Assembly (NCBI RefSeq): GCF_004216565.1
Contig: NZ_SGWV01000010.1
Span: 418,497-482,496 of the forward strand
Length of the DNA: 64,000 nt
Direction of reading: 5' to 3'
From: Sphaerotilus mobilis
GTDB lineage: Bacteria > Pseudomonadota > Gammaproteobacteria > Burkholderiales > Burkholderiaceae_C
Position numbers and translations under genes: made by a program. Positions 53,758-64,000 of this stretch are shown piece after piece. The notes beneath the pieces are model-generated. The model was not told the origin of the DNA. It saw only the letters and a list, made by a program, of their open reading frames with translations, and did no database searches. Within the stretch, counting starts at the first letter, position 1. Each line of letters starts with the position of its first letter.

Positions 53758-54530
53758 GCCGAACCGCACCGCCGCCCCGGTCGGGCGGAGACACCGCTCC
53801 GATCGGCCGTCTACCCCGCCCCGATCGGGCACGCCGCCCCGGTCGGCCGGTTACCGCACCCCGGACGGTGACACCGCCCGGTAGGTCGGACACCCCGTGT
53901 CCGACGGGCTGGTGCCGATGGGCCTGTTCACCAACAACCCCGTTGAACACGCCCATCGGATGGCCTTGGGCCTCTTCGGCCGACAGCCCCAACGCGGCTG
54001 CGGCCACGAGCCCGTCGGACACGGGGTGTCCGACCTACCGGGTGGTGTGGACGCGGCGGACGGTGCGCCTTGCCAGGTCGGCAACGGTGGACCACCGATG
54101 TCATGGTCAATGGGATTTGAGCCGTGTTCATCGAGGTCATCGAGGCCGCCTGCCGTGGATCGAGCGCAACCTGTACCCGTCAGAGACACCGCTCCGATCG
54201 GCCGTTTACCCCGCCCCGGACGGTGACACCGCCCGGTAGGTCGGACACCCCGTGTCCGACGGGCTGGTGCCGATGGGCCTGTTCACCAAGAACCCCGTTA
54301 AACACGGCCATCGGATGGCCTTGGGCCTCTTCGGCCGACAGCCCCAACGCGTCTGCGGCCACGAGCCCGTCGGACACGGGGTGTCCGACCTACCGGGTGG
54401 CGTGGACGCGGCGGCAGGTGCGCTTTGCCGGGTCGGCGAGGATAGATCACCGATGTCATCGGTCAATGAAATTCGAGCCGTGTTCATCGAGGTCATCGAG
54501 GCCGCCAGGCCTCGACTCGGCTCGCCACCT
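53758..54530. repeat. Tandem ~355-bp repeat with REP-like hairpins
   Basis: 773 bp without a convincing gene. Two copies of about 295 bp (53855-54150 and 54210-54506) are offset by 355-356 bp and differ by few substitutions. Each contains an inverted pair of a 21-bp hairpin (GTCGGACAC-3 nt-GTGTCCGAC) at 53885-53905, 54014-54034, 54240-54260 and 54369-54389, flanked by GGTAGG and its complement. Reading frames here mostly encode the hairpins themselves (VGHGVSDLPG in both directions) and are not treated as genes. Confidence 0.85.
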
Positions 54531-55634
54531 TCACCCCAGCGCCGGGTAGTCGATGTAGCCCTGGGCCCCACCGCCATAGAAGGTGCTTCGGTCGGCCTCG
54601 TTCAAGGGTGCGTTCTCGCGCAGGCGGCGGACCAGGTCGGGGTTGGCGATGAAGGGCTTGCCGAAGGCGATCAGGTCGGCGCCGTTGGCCAGGGCTTGTT
54701 CGGCCAGCGCGCGGTCGTAGCCGTTGTTGACCATCCACTTGCCGGTGCCGCCAGCGGCGCGGTAGGTCGCGCGTGCGGCTGCGTAATCGAAGGGGCGGTC
54801 GGCGATGTCGCGCGGGCCGCCGGTGGCGCCTTCGATGACGTGGATGTAGGCCAGGCCCAGCGGGCCCAGCGCGCGCAGCACGTGTTCGAACAGCGGCTGC
54901 GGATCGGCGTCGACCACGTCGTTGGCGGGCGTGACCGGCGACAGGCGGATGCCCACGCGGTCGCCGCCGATGGCCTCGACCACCGCGCGTGTGGCCTCCA
55001 GCAGCAGGCGGGCGCGGTTCTCGATCGAGCCGCCGTAGGCGTCGTCTCGGTGGTTGCTGCCGGTCTTCAGGAACTGGTCGATCAGGTAGCCGTTGGCGGC
55101 GTGGATCTCGACGCCGTCGAAGCCGGCCTCTTCGACCGCTGCACGCGCGGCGCGGCGGTAGTCGTCGACGATGCCGGGCAGTTCATCGAGCCGCAGCGCG
55201 CGCGGCTCGGAGGTGTTGACGAAGGTCGGCACGCCGTCGCGGATCAGCACGGTCTTGGTCTTGGCGGCGATTGCCGACGGAGCCACAGGTGCGCCGCCAT
55301 CGGGTTGCAGCTCGACATGCGAGACACGGCCGACATGCCAGAGCTGGGTGACGATGCGCCCGCCCTCGGCATGCACCGCATCGGTGATGCGGCGCCAGCC
55401 GGCCAGCTGGTCGGCGCCGTAGAGGCCGGGCACGTCCGCATAGCCCTGGCCCTGGTGCGAGATCGCGGTGGCCTCGGTGACGATGAGGCCCGCACTGGCG
55501 CGCTGGCGGTAGTAGGTGACACCCAGTTCACCGGGCACCGCGCGCGGCGAGCGGTTGCGCGTCAGCGGCGCCATGACGATGCGGTTGGACAGCTGCAGCG
55601 CGCCAGCGGCGATGGGGTCGAACAAGGTGCTCAT
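54531..55634 (-). CDS. Old yellow enzyme family flavin oxidoreductase (alkene reductase)
   Basis: 367 residues from ATG 55634. FMN-binding TIM barrel with MAPLTRNRSP, TQLWHVGRVSH, the catalytic FDGVEIHAANGYLIDQF with its His/Asn pair, and GKPFIANPDLVRRL near the end. It reduces activated C=C bonds, nitro compounds or N-ethylmaleimide with NADPH, as in NemA. The physiological substrate is unclear. It is divergent from the FadL-like gene. Confidence 0.92.
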   Translation of the reverse strand: MSTLFDPIAAGALQLSNRIVMAPLTRNRSPRAVPGELGVTYYRQRASAGLIVTEATAISHQGQGYADVPGLYGADQLAGWRRITDAVHAEGGRIVTQLWHVGRVSHVELQPDGGAPVAPSAIAAKTKTVLIRDGVPTFVNTSEPRALRLDELPGIVDDYRRAARAAVEEAGFDGVEIHAANGYLIDQFLKTGSNHRDDAYGGSIENRARLLLEATRAVVEAIGGDRVGIRLSPVTPANDVVDADPQPLFEHVLRALGPLGLAYIHVIEGATGGPRDIADRPFDYAAARATYRAAGGTGKWMVNNGYDRALAEQALANGADLIAFGKPFIANPDLVRRLRENAPLNEADRSTFYGGGAQGYIDYPALG

Positions 55635-55819
55635 GCGGGCTTTCTGGAGGGTCAGGATCGGAGGCAAGCCGGTCATGCTGCCATGGGTCGCCCGGGCCCG
55701 CTTCCCGCCAAGACACAACATCCGAACATAAGCAATGGCGGAAGTCTTCGTTTCAGTCAGCCCGGGCCTGCTCTATGGTGGCGTCCAGACGAATACCCAA
55801 CCGAACCACAAGGAAGCGC

Positions 55820-57121
55820 ATGACCTCGATCCTCAGCCGTTCCCTCACGAACCGCCAACCGCTGGCCATCGCAGCGGCTCTGGCGTGTGCCGGCCTGCTG
55901 CCGCTGGCCGCACACGCCACCAATGGCTACTTCGCGCACGGCTATGGCGCCGCTTCGCTGGGCGCGGCCGGCGTCGGCATCGCCCTGCCGCAGGACGGTC
56001 TGGCGGCGGCCACCAACCCGGCCGGCACCGCGCGGGTCGGTGAGCGGGCCGACATCGGTCTGACGATCTTCCTGCCCGATCGCGAGGCGCGCATCGAGGG
56101 CAATGCCTTCGGCGCGGATGCCACCTACGACGGCAACGGCCGCAAGACCTTCGCGATCCCCGAGATCGGCTACGTGCGCGGCCTGGGCGGATCGCTGGCC
56201 GGCGGCATCGCGGTGTACGGCAACGGGGGCATGAACACCGACTACGCCTCCAACCCCTACGCCCGCTTTGGCGCCAGCGGCTCGGCCGGCGTCAACCTGG
56301 AACAGCTGTTCGTCTCGCCCTCGCTGGCCTGGACGCCGGCACCGGGTCAGAGCGTCGGCCTGGCACTGAACCTGGCCTACCAGCGCTTCTCGGCCAAGGG
56401 CATCGGCTTCTTCGGCGGCTTCTCGTCGGACCCGTCCAACGTCAGCGACCGGGGCACCGACACGTCCACCGGCGTTGGCGTCCGGCTGGGCTGGCTGGGC
56501 AATCTGAGCCCGACGCTGCAAGGCGGTCTGACGTGGGCATCCAAGACCGACATGGGCCGGTTCAAGAAATACGCCGGGCTGTTCGCCGATCAGGGCGACT
56601 TCGACATCCCCGAGAACTACGGCGCCGGTCTGGCCTGGCAAGCCGCACCGGGCTGGACGGTGGCAGCCGACGTGCAGCGCATCCGCTACAGCCAGGTCGG
56701 CGCGGTCGGCAACAGCCTGGCACCGCTGCTGGCGGGCGTGCCGCTGGGGGCGGCGGGCGGTCCGGGCTTTGGCTGGCGCGACATGACCGTCACCAAGGTG
56801 GCCGTGCAGCACACCGTCAGCCCGACGCTGACGCTGCGCGGCGGCTACAGCCACGGCCGTCAGCCGGTGCCGGCGGGCGAGACCTTCTTCAACATCCTCG
56901 CGCCCGGCGTGGTGCAGGACCACTGGACGGCGGGCTTCACGCTCAAGCCGGTCGGCTCCCATCTCGAATGGACCGGCTACGCCGCGCTCGGCCGCGGTCA
57001 CACGGTGGCCGGCCAGGGCTCGATCCCGCCGGGCAACCCGCCGGGTGGATTCGGTGGTGGCGAGGCCTCGGTGAAGCTGAAGGAAACGCTGCTGGGCTTG
57101 AGCGTCGGCTGGAAGTATTGA
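55820..57121 (+). CDS. FadL/TodX-family outer membrane transporter
   Basis: 433 residues from ATG 55820, preceded by AAGGAAG. A signal peptide (residues 1-33, cleaved after AHA) and the family N-terminal hallmark NGYFAHGYGAASLGAAGVGIA, then NPAGTARVG, lead into a beta-barrel ending in a terminal aromatic residue pair (WKY). These channels move hydrophobic molecules, including aromatics and fatty acids, across the outer membrane. It fits the aromatic-degradation setting; the substrate is unspecified. Confidence 0.88.
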   Translation: MTSILSRSLTNRQPLAIAAALACAGLLPLAAHATNGYFAHGYGAASLGAAGVGIALPQDGLAAATNPAGTARVGERADIGLTIFLPDREARIEGNAFGADATYDGNGRKTFAIPEIGYVRGLGGSLAGGIAVYGNGGMNTDYASNPYARFGASGSAGVNLEQLFVSPSLAWTPAPGQSVGLALNLAYQRFSAKGIGFFGGFSSDPSNVSDRGTDTSTGVGVRLGWLGNLSPTLQGGLTWASKTDMGRFKKYAGLFADQGDFDIPENYGAGLAWQAAPGWTVAADVQRIRYSQVGAVGNSLAPLLAGVPLGAAGGPGFGWRDMTVTKVAVQHTVSPTLTLRGGYSHGRQPVPAGETFFNILAPGVVQDHWTAGFTLKPVGSHLEWTGYAALGRGHTVAGQGSIPPGNPPGGFGGGEASVKLKETLLGLSVGWKY

Positions 57122-57174
57122 CGCCCCTCGACCGGCGGGTACACCGGCCGATTCCCCGAGGGATGCGCCGTCCG

Positions 57175-57192
57175 CTTGGGGCGGCCCGGCGC
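57175..57192 (+). repeat. Dispersed intergenic repeat, family A
   Basis: The 18-bp family A core between the FadL-like gene and the dioxygenase-rhodanese gene (convergent). Upstream lie CCCCTCGACCGG and CCCCGAGGG arms like those around 35220 and 41290. Confidence 0.7.
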
Positions 57193-57225
57193 TGGACGGC
57201 TGTCCGTGGCGCCTCGATCACCCCA

Positions 57226-59157
57226 TCAAGCCGGCTTCAGCACCCTGAACCCGTGCGTGCCGTCGCGCGCCAGTTGCGCGACCAGGCCGAACTCCCAGTC
57301 GAGGTAGGCCTGCATGGCGGCCTGCGGGTTGTCGGTGCCTTCGTAGGGACGGCGATAGCGGTTGGCCGCCGGCAAGGGCAGGCGTTCGGTGACGGGCGCT
57401 TGCAGGGCGCTGGGTTGCCACGCGCCGGTGGCCACGGCGGCGTCGGGGGCGACCTCGGCGAGCCAGCCGACCTGCCAGCCCATCTGGGCCAGCCAGTGCG
57501 CCGTCATGGCCGAGCGGATGCCGATGTTGTCCGGGTCGACGTCCGGCCCGCCGATGTCGGTCAACACGATGCGCGCGCCGCGCACGGCCGCGTAGACATC
57601 GGTCTCCTGGACCAGCTGACCGCCCGGCGCGTGGCCGAAGCCGGCGAGGTGGCCGGCGGCGTATTCGGCCGGCGTGCGCACGTCCCACAAGTAGACCGTG
57701 CGACCGCCCGCCTCGTTCGCGCCCCGCAGCCATTCGGCCAGGCCTGCCGCATCCAGCCGGACCGCCCCGGCGCGTTCGGCCAGCGACTGGGCCGCCGCCC
57801 GCGCCGCTGCGCGGCTGGCCGGCGTCACCGCATCCGGGTGGCGGCGTGACTGGCCGCGTTCGAGCGCGTGGCCGGCCAGCGTCCAGCCGATCGTGCCGTT
57901 GCGCAGCGCGGCGACGGGGTTGGGGATGCCGGCGTTGACCAGCGACTGCGCGCCGATCAGGCTGCGGGTGCGGCCGGCGCAGTTGACGATCACGCGGGTG
58001 GACGGGTCGGGCGCGAGTTCACGCACGCGCAGCACCAGCTCGGCGCCGGGCACGCTGATGCCGCCGGGGATGTTCATGGTCTGGTACTCGTCCCAGCGGC
58101 GCGCGTCGAGCACGACCACATCGGCCTGTGCATCGAGCAGCGCCTTGACCTCGTCGGCCGGCAGCGAGGGCGTGCCGGCCTCGTGTTCGACCAGTTCGCC
58201 GAAGGCCTTGCTGGGCACGTTGACGTCGCGGAACAGCTCGCCGGGTGGCTCGCCCCGCACGCCGTCGCGCCAGCCGGGCAGGTCGCCGTCGAGCCGGAAC
58301 ACCGCCGTGTAGCCGAGCGCCTGCAGGCGACGCGCGGCGGCGTCGGCGCGGCCTCCTGCCTCGTTCCCGTCGTCGTAGACGACCACCGGCACGTCACGGC
58401 GGGGCAGTCGCCACGGCGCATCGGCGTCGATGCGATCGGGTGACATCTGCACCGCGAACAGCGGGTGGGCCTGCGCGAACGGGTCCTCGTCGCGCACGTC
58501 GATCAGCGCGATCTCACGGCGCTCGCGCAGCGCGGCGCGCACGGCAGCGCCGCTCATGCGTGGCAGCGCGGGTGCCGGTGTCGGGCCGGTCCACAGATTG
58601 GGCAGCCAGTCGTTCGAATAGCCCGAGACAAAGGGCTTGCGCGTGCCGTCCTCGGCATAGACCCAGCGCTGCACCGTGCCGATGTGGGCGCCGTAGACGT
58701 GGATGCTGATCGAGGTCCGGTCGTCGAAAGCATTCGAGACGCGGTGGATGTCGCCCAGCGTCGGCGACACCGCCTCGACCTGACCGGGTTCGAGCCGCAG
58801 CGGCGCGCCTTGCGGCTGCAGCCGGCCATCGGCCACAGGCCCCCAGGCTTGTGACCACTCGGCACCACGCAGCATGCCGATCAGGCCCCAGACGGTGTGG
58901 TCATGGATGGGCGTGGCCTGCCCCGGTCCCCACACAAAGCTCACGACCGAAAAACGCCCCAGCGGGTCGGCATGCAGCAGGTACTGGCGATAGAACTGCG
59001 GATGCGGCTGGGCCAGTTCGTCGGGCAACCAGTCGTCGCGGCCGACCAGCCGGGCCAGCGCCGCGCGCACATCGGGCAGCAGCCGGGCCTCGTCGGCGGT
59101 CTGTTCGACCAGGCGGGTGACGGTGGTGACGAAGTCGCGCAGCGGGGCCAGTGTCAT
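57226..59157 (-). CDS. Thiol dioxygenase-like cupin fused to three rhodanese domains
   Basis: 643 residues. The N-terminal about 190 residues are a cysteine-dioxygenase-type cupin with the three-histidine iron site PIHDHTVWG (His85, His87) and GDIHRVSNA (His138). Three rhodanese-like domains follow (about 203-300, 330-430 and 465-570). Only the middle has the active cysteine, VIVNCAGRTRSL (Cys393); the other two lack it. It may oxidise a thiol and move the resulting sulfur. It lies divergently from the sulfate transporter (220 bp), which supports a sulfur role. The substrate is unknown. Confidence 0.85.
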   Translation of the reverse strand: MTLAPLRDFVTTVTRLVEQTADEARLLPDVRAALARLVGRDDWLPDELAQPHPQFYRQYLLHADPLGRFSVVSFVWGPGQATPIHDHTVWGLIGMLRGAEWSQAWGPVADGRLQPQGAPLRLEPGQVEAVSPTLGDIHRVSNAFDDRTSISIHVYGAHIGTVQRWVYAEDGTRKPFVSGYSNDWLPNLWTGPTPAPALPRMSGAAVRAALRERREIALIDVRDEDPFAQAHPLFAVQMSPDRIDADAPWRLPRRDVPVVVYDDGNEAGGRADAAARRLQALGYTAVFRLDGDLPGWRDGVRGEPPGELFRDVNVPSKAFGELVEHEAGTPSLPADEVKALLDAQADVVVLDARRWDEYQTMNIPGGISVPGAELVLRVRELAPDPSTRVIVNCAGRTRSLIGAQSLVNAGIPNPVAALRNGTIGWTLAGHALERGQSRRHPDAVTPASRAAARAAAQSLAERAGAVRLDAAGLAEWLRGANEAGGRTVYLWDVRTPAEYAAGHLAGFGHAPGGQLVQETDVYAAVRGARIVLTDIGGPDVDPDNIGIRSAMTAHWLAQMGWQVGWLAEVAPDAAVATGAWQPSALQAPVTERLPLPAANRYRRPYEGTDNPQAAMQAYLDWEFGLVAQLARDGTHGFRVLKPA

Positions 59158-59377
59158 GGAGTCTCCGGAAGGTCTTGGGGGATGCGGGCGGATTGGGCAG
59201 ATCGGGGATCGGCGGATCGGGGCGTGAGCTTAGGGGCTGGGCCACCGGACGGTTCTGGCCTTATGCGCGGCGCGCACAAGCATGTGCCGAATGCTTCGTT
59301 CCCCGGAATCGGGTGCATTCCTAGCATCGATGCCATCGATCCACAGGATCACCGAACCCGCTCCGGAACCACCGACC

Positions 59378-60403
59378 ATGCAAGCCACCCGCTACCTGAA
59401 GACCACGCTGATCTCGCTGGCGCTCGGCGCCAGCGCCCTGGCCGCGCCCATCGCCGGTTGGGCCCGCGACATCACCCTGCTCAACGTGTCCTACGACCCG
59501 ACCCGCGAGCTGTACGTCGACTTCAACAAGGCGTTCGCCGCGCACTGGAAAGCCAAGACAGGGGACAACGTGACGGTCAAGCAGTCGCATGGCGGCTCGG
59601 GCAAGCAGGCCCGCTCGGTCATCGACGGCCTGGATGCGGACGTCGTCACGCTGGCACTGGCCTACGACATCGACGAGCTGCACGCCAAGGCCAAGCTGAT
59701 CCCCGCCGACTGGCAGAAGCGCCTGAAGCACAACAGCTCGCCCTACACCTCGACCATCGTGTTCCTGGTGCGAAAGGGCAACCCCAAGTCGATCAAGGAC
59801 TGGGATGACCTGGTCAAGCCCGGCATCAGCGTCATCACCCCGAACCCGAAGACCTCGGGCGGCGCGCGATGGAACTACCTGGCCGCCTGGGGCCATGCGC
59901 TGAAGAAGTTCGGCAACGACGAGAAGAAGGCGCAGGACTTCGTGGCCACGCTGTTCCGCAACGTGCCGGTGCTGGACTCGGGCGCACGCGGCTCGCTGAC
60001 CACCTTCACCGAACGCGGCGTCGGCGACGTCTTTATCTCGTGGGAGAACGAGGCCTATCTGGCCACCAAGGAACTGGGCCCGGACAAGTTCGAGATCGTC
60101 ACGCCCAGCCTGTCGATCCTGGCCGAGCCGCCCGTCTCGGTGATCGACAAGACCGTCGACCGCAAGGGCACCCGCGAGGTCGCCACCGCCTACCTGGAGT
60201 TCCTGTACTCGCCCGAAGGTCAGGAGATCGCGGCGCAGAACTACTACCGCCCGATCGATCCGAAGGTCGCGGCCAAGTACGCCAAGTCCTTCACCCCGGT
60301 CAAGCTGTTCACGATCGACGAGGTGTTCGGCGGCTGGAGCAAGGCCCAGCAGAAGCACTTCGCCGACGGTGGCGTGTTCGACCAGATCTATCTGAAGAAG
60401 TAA
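59378..60403 (+). CDS. sbp: Sulfate ABC transporter periplasmic binding protein
   Basis: 341 residues from ATG 59378 with a signal peptide cleaved near [41 protein letters not shown] and the [10 protein letters not shown] segments that bind the anion are the Sbp/CysP hallmarks. First gene of sbp-cysT-cysW-cysA. A hairpin-rich 196-bp gap separates it from cysT, which can allow more binding protein than permease. Confidence 0.95.
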   Translation: MQATRYLKTTLISLALGASALAAPIAGWARDITLLNVSYDPTRELYVDFNKAFAAHWKAKTGDNVTVKQSHGGSGKQARSVIDGLDADVVTLALAYDIDELHAKAKLIPADWQKRLKHNSSPYTSTIVFLVRKGNPKSIKDWDDLVKPGISVITPNPKTSGGARWNYLAAWGHALKKFGNDEKKAQDFVATLFRNVPVLDSGARGSLTTFTERGVGDVFISWENEAYLATKELGPDKFEIVTPSLSILAEPPVSVIDKTVDRKGTREVATAYLEFLYSPEGQEIAAQNYYRPIDPKVAAKYAKSFTPVKLFTIDEVFGGWSKAQQKHFADGGVFDQIYLKK

Positions 60404-60446
60404 GCAACCCACCGACCCGAGGTGGGCCTGCCCCGCCTCACCCGAG

Positions 60447-60475
60447 GCCGTGCGGCGACGAGAGCGCCGCACGGC
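60447..60475 (+). promoter_or_regulatory. Hairpin between sbp and cysT
   Basis: An 11-bp perfect stem (GCCGTGCGGCG at 60447-60457, CGCCGCACGGC at 60465-60475) with a 7-nt loop, and a second hairpin with GCGAAAA and TTTTCGC arms near 60500-60530. No T-run follows. They may stabilise sbp mRNA or reduce read-through into cysT. Confidence 0.6.
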
Positions 60476-60599
60476 TTCATCGCTTTGCGCATAAGGAAGC
60501 GCGAAAAGCGTCGTAGTCATGCGTTTTCGCCGTCCATAGCATGCAGGTTTGCGTCCCCGAGGGGTCGCCAGGGAACATTCAAGAACCACGGCCCCCACG

Positions 60600-61433
60600 A
60601 TGCTTTTCACCCGCACCCTGCTCAAGCGCCACACCGTCCTGCCCGGCTTCGACCTGGCGCTGGGCTTCACGCTGTTCTATCTCGGCCTGATCGTGCTGAT
60701 CCCGCTGAGCGCCGCTTTCCTCAAGACCTTCACCATGACCTGGCCGGCCTTCTGGGAGGCCGTCGCGACGCCGCGCGTGGTGGCCTCGTACAAGCTGACC
60801 TTCGGCGCCTCGCTGGCCGCTGCGGCGCTGAACGCGCTGTTCGGGCTGGTGGTGGCCTGGGTGCTGGTGCGCTACGAGTTCCCGTTCAAGCGCATCGTCG
60901 ACGCGCTGGTGGACCTGCCCTTCGCGCTGCCCACGGCGGTGGCCGGCATCGCGCTGACGGCGCTGTATGCCGAGAACGGCTGGGTCGGCAGCTGGCTGCC
61001 GTTCAAGGTCGCCTTCACGCCCATCGGCGTGTTCGTGGCGCTGACCTTCATCGGCCTGCCCTTCGTGGTGCGCACGCTGCAGCCGGTGCTCGAGGACATC
61101 CACAAGGAGCTGGAAGAGGCCGCCGCGACGCTGGGCGCGAGCCGCTGGCAGACGTTCTCGCGGGTGATCTTCCCGATCCTGATGCCCGCGCTGCTGACCG
61201 GCTTCGCGCTGGCCTTCGCCCGCGCGCTGGGCGAGTACGGCAGCGTCATCTTCATCGCCGGCAACATGCCCATGGTCAGCGAGATCACGCCGCTGCTGAT
61301 CATCACCAAGCTCGAACAGTACGACTATGCCGGCGCCACCGCGATTGCCGTGGTGATGCTGCTGGCGGCCTTCGCGATGCTGCTGGCGATCAACGCGCTG
61401 CAGGCCTGGACCCGCGCCAAGCAAGGCCGATGA
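60600..61433 (+). CDS. cysT: Sulfate ABC transporter permease CysT
   Basis: 277 residues from ATG 60600. Six membrane segments with the ABC permease coupling motif [21 protein letters not shown] and the downstream [21 protein letters not shown], typical of CysT. Together with CysW it forms the inner-membrane channel for sulfate or thiosulfate. It ends 1 bp before the cysW start. Confidence 0.95.
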   Translation: MLFTRTLLKRHTVLPGFDLALGFTLFYLGLIVLIPLSAAFLKTFTMTWPAFWEAVATPRVVASYKLTFGASLAAAALNALFGLVVAWVLVRYEFPFKRIVDALVDLPFALPTAVAGIALTALYAENGWVGSWLPFKVAFTPIGVFVALTFIGLPFVVRTLQPVLEDIHKELEEAAATLGASRWQTFSRVIFPILMPALLTGFALAFARALGEYGSVIFIAGNMPMVSEITPLLIITKLEQYDYAGATAIAVVMLLAAFAMLLAINALQAWTRAKQGR

Positions 61434-61434
61434 C

Positions 61435-62343
61435 GTGAGCACGACCATGACCACCCTTCCATCGCAGGCCATCGGGGCCGCCCGCGCACCGCGTCCGATC
61501 CGTGCGGCGACGAGTGAATCGCCGCTGGTGCGCTGGCTGCTGATCGGCATCGCGCTGGCCTTCCTGACCTTCTTCCTGTTCGTGCCGCTGACGCTGGTCT
61601 TCGTCGAGGCCTTCAAGAAGGGCGTGGACGTCTACCTCGCCGCCATCGTCGAGGAGGACGCGCTCGCAGCGATCCGCCTGACCTTGCTGGCCGCGGCCAT
61701 CGCCGTGCCGCTGAACCTGGTGTTCGGCGTGGCGGCGGCCTGGTGCATCGCCAAGTTCGAGTTCCGCGGCAAGAACGTGCTGCTCACGCTGATCGACCTG
61801 CCCTTCTCGGTCAGCCCGGTGATCTCGGGCCTGATCTACGTGCTGGTGTTCGGCCTGCAGGGCTGGTTCGGCGAATGGCTGCGTGACCATGACCTGAAGG
61901 TCATCTTCGCGGTGCCGGGCATCGTGCTGGCCACCGTGTTCGTGACCTTCCCCTTCGTCGCCCGCGAGCTGATCCCGCTGATGCAGGCCCAGGGCAGTGA
62001 ACAGGAAGAGGCCGCGCGTGTGCTGGGCGCCAACGGCTGGCAGATCTTCAGCCGCGTCACGCTGCCCAACATCAAGTGGGCGCTGCTGTACGGCGTGATC
62101 CTGTGCAACGCCCGCGCCATGGGCGAGTTCGGCGCGGTCAGCGTGGTCTCGGGTCACATCCGCGGCTACACGAACACGATGCCCCTGCACATCGAGATCC
62201 TCTACAACGAATACCAGTTCGCGGCCGCCTTCGCGGTGGCCTCCCTGCTGGCCGGCTTGGCGCTGGTCACGCTGGTCCTCAAATACATCGTCGAACAACG
62301 CGTGAAGGCACAGAAGCGCGTGGCGACCGAACGCAGCGAGTGA
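61435..62343 (+). CDS. cysW: Sulfate ABC transporter permease CysW
   Basis: 302 residues from GTG 61435; an ATG at 61447 would remove only four residues. Six membrane segments with [21 protein letters not shown] as coupling motif and [17 protein letters not shown], characteristic of CysW. It pairs with CysT. The start lies directly after the cysT stop, and cysA begins 7 bp after its stop. Confidence 0.95.
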   Translation: MSTTMTTLPSQAIGAARAPRPIRAATSESPLVRWLLIGIALAFLTFFLFVPLTLVFVEAFKKGVDVYLAAIVEEDALAAIRLTLLAAAIAVPLNLVFGVAAAWCIAKFEFRGKNVLLTLIDLPFSVSPVISGLIYVLVFGLQGWFGEWLRDHDLKVIFAVPGIVLATVFVTFPFVARELIPLMQAQGSEQEEAARVLGANGWQIFSRVTLPNIKWALLYGVILCNARAMGEFGAVSVVSGHIRGYTNTMPLHIEILYNEYQFAAAFAVASLLAGLALVTLVLKYIVEQRVKAQKRVATERSE

Positions 62344-62350
62344 GCACGAC

Positions 62351-63418
<1,068 letters not shown>

Positions 63419-64000
63419 GGGGCTGCGTCTTCATCGTCGTTCGATCGCTTCCGCGCGCCAACACCCGCCGAACCAGACGCCGACCGAGCACCTCGCCAAG
63501 ACCCGCGACGCCGTTCACCAGCCCCAACGCGCCTTCGGTCAACAGCCCGTCGGACACGGGGTGTCCGGCCTACCGGACCGAGCGCCGATGCCGGTTCGAC
63601 ACGCCCGAGCCCGTCGCCCTCCGGCGACGCCATTGACCGGTCGGGCGGACACGGAAGCCGCGTCTGGCTCAAGGCCCGCTGCGTCACCCGCTTCGTCGCC
63701 GGCGGCGACGTCCGCTCGGACGTGGCCGAAGACCCGGCAGCGGCGATCTGAGGGGCTGCGTCTTCATCGTCGTTCGATCGCTTCCGCGCGCCAACACCCG
63801 CCGAACCAGACGCCGACCGATCACCTCGCCAAGACCCGCGACGCCGTTCACCAGCCCCAACGCGCCTTCGGTCAACTGCCCGTCGGACACGGGGTGTCCG
63901 ACCTACCGGACCGAGCGCCGATGCCGGTTCGACACGCCCGAGCCCGTCGCCCTCCGGCGACGCCATTGACCGGTCGGGCGGACACGGAAGCCGCGTCGGG

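Noticed and set aside
53758..54530. Possible CRISPR-like array
   Set aside because: Hairpins come in inverted pairs within a 355-bp tandem unit, not as evenly spaced direct repeats with unique spacers; no cas genes are present.
53868..54577. Several 60-140 codon frames in the repeat region
   Set aside because: They translate the palindromic hairpins on both strands (VGHGVSDLPG) and have no ribosome-binding sites or family similarity.

Overview
This 64 kb window is a high-GC bacterial chromosome segment (third codon positions nearly always G or C). Gene content points to a betaproteobacterium of the order Burkholderiales, probably the Rubrivivax/Leptothrix/Ideonella side. The basis is a protocatechuate 4,5-cleavage (lig/pmd-type) operon next to an aerobic benzoyl-CoA (box) locus with a BoxR-type regulator and a benzoate-linked branched-chain-type ABC transporter. 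The genus is an inference. No rRNA, tRNA, CRISPR array, phage or insertion sequence was recognised.

Layout. (1) 1-3.4 kb, minus strand: FCD/GntR regulator, DapA-like aldolase and a TRAP transporter (dctP, dctQ, start of dctM), a solute uptake and catabolism unit. (2) 3.5-15.4 kb: a TusA-like protein, galU, a 2-hydroxyacid-dehydrogenase-like protein lacking the usual catalytic residues, valS, 3-hydroxybutyryl-CoA dehydrogenase, a lipid-kinase-like protein, a three-gene export cassette (fusion protein, FtsX-type permease, ATPase) and a divergent LysR regulator. (3) 15.6-24.4 kb: ligJ, ligK, a DUF1932 oxidoreductase, ligI, a tannase/feruloyl-esterase-like lipoprotein, ligA, ligB, ligC and an AEC permease. 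Together these take protocatechuate to pyruvate and oxaloacetate. (4) 24.4-35.2 kb: a long structured leader, a giant secreted animal-type haem peroxidase with RTX repeats, then a dedicated type I secretion system (TolC-like, ABC exporter, HlyD-like). (5) 35.5-49.5 kb: livFGMHK-type transporter, alpha/beta hydrolase, benzoate-CoA ligase and DUF4863 protein on the minus strand; boxR, boxC, boxB and boxA on the plus strand. Benzoate would be imported, activated, epoxidised and ring-opened. (6) 49.7-53.8 kb: enoyl-CoA hydratase, 3-hydroxyacyl-CoA dehydrogenase, MaoC dehydratase and 3-oxoadipyl-CoA-type thiolase, able to finish the ring-opened product by beta-oxidation. (7) 53.8-57.2 kb: a tandem repeat region, an old-yellow-enzyme reductase and a FadL/TodX outer membrane channel. 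(8) 57.2-64 kb: a thiol-dioxygenase/multi-rhodanese fusion, the sulfate ABC transporter (sbp, cysT, cysW, cysA) and a 333-bp tandem duplication that copies the 3' end of cysA.

The most interesting element is the RTX haem peroxidase with its own exporter. The architecture resembles the secreted RTX haem peroxidases linked to Mn(II) oxidation in some alphaproteobacteria, but its substrate cannot be read from sequence. The dioxygenase-rhodanese fusion beside sulfate uptake, the degenerate dehydrogenase and two families of structured intergenic repeats are also worth follow-up.
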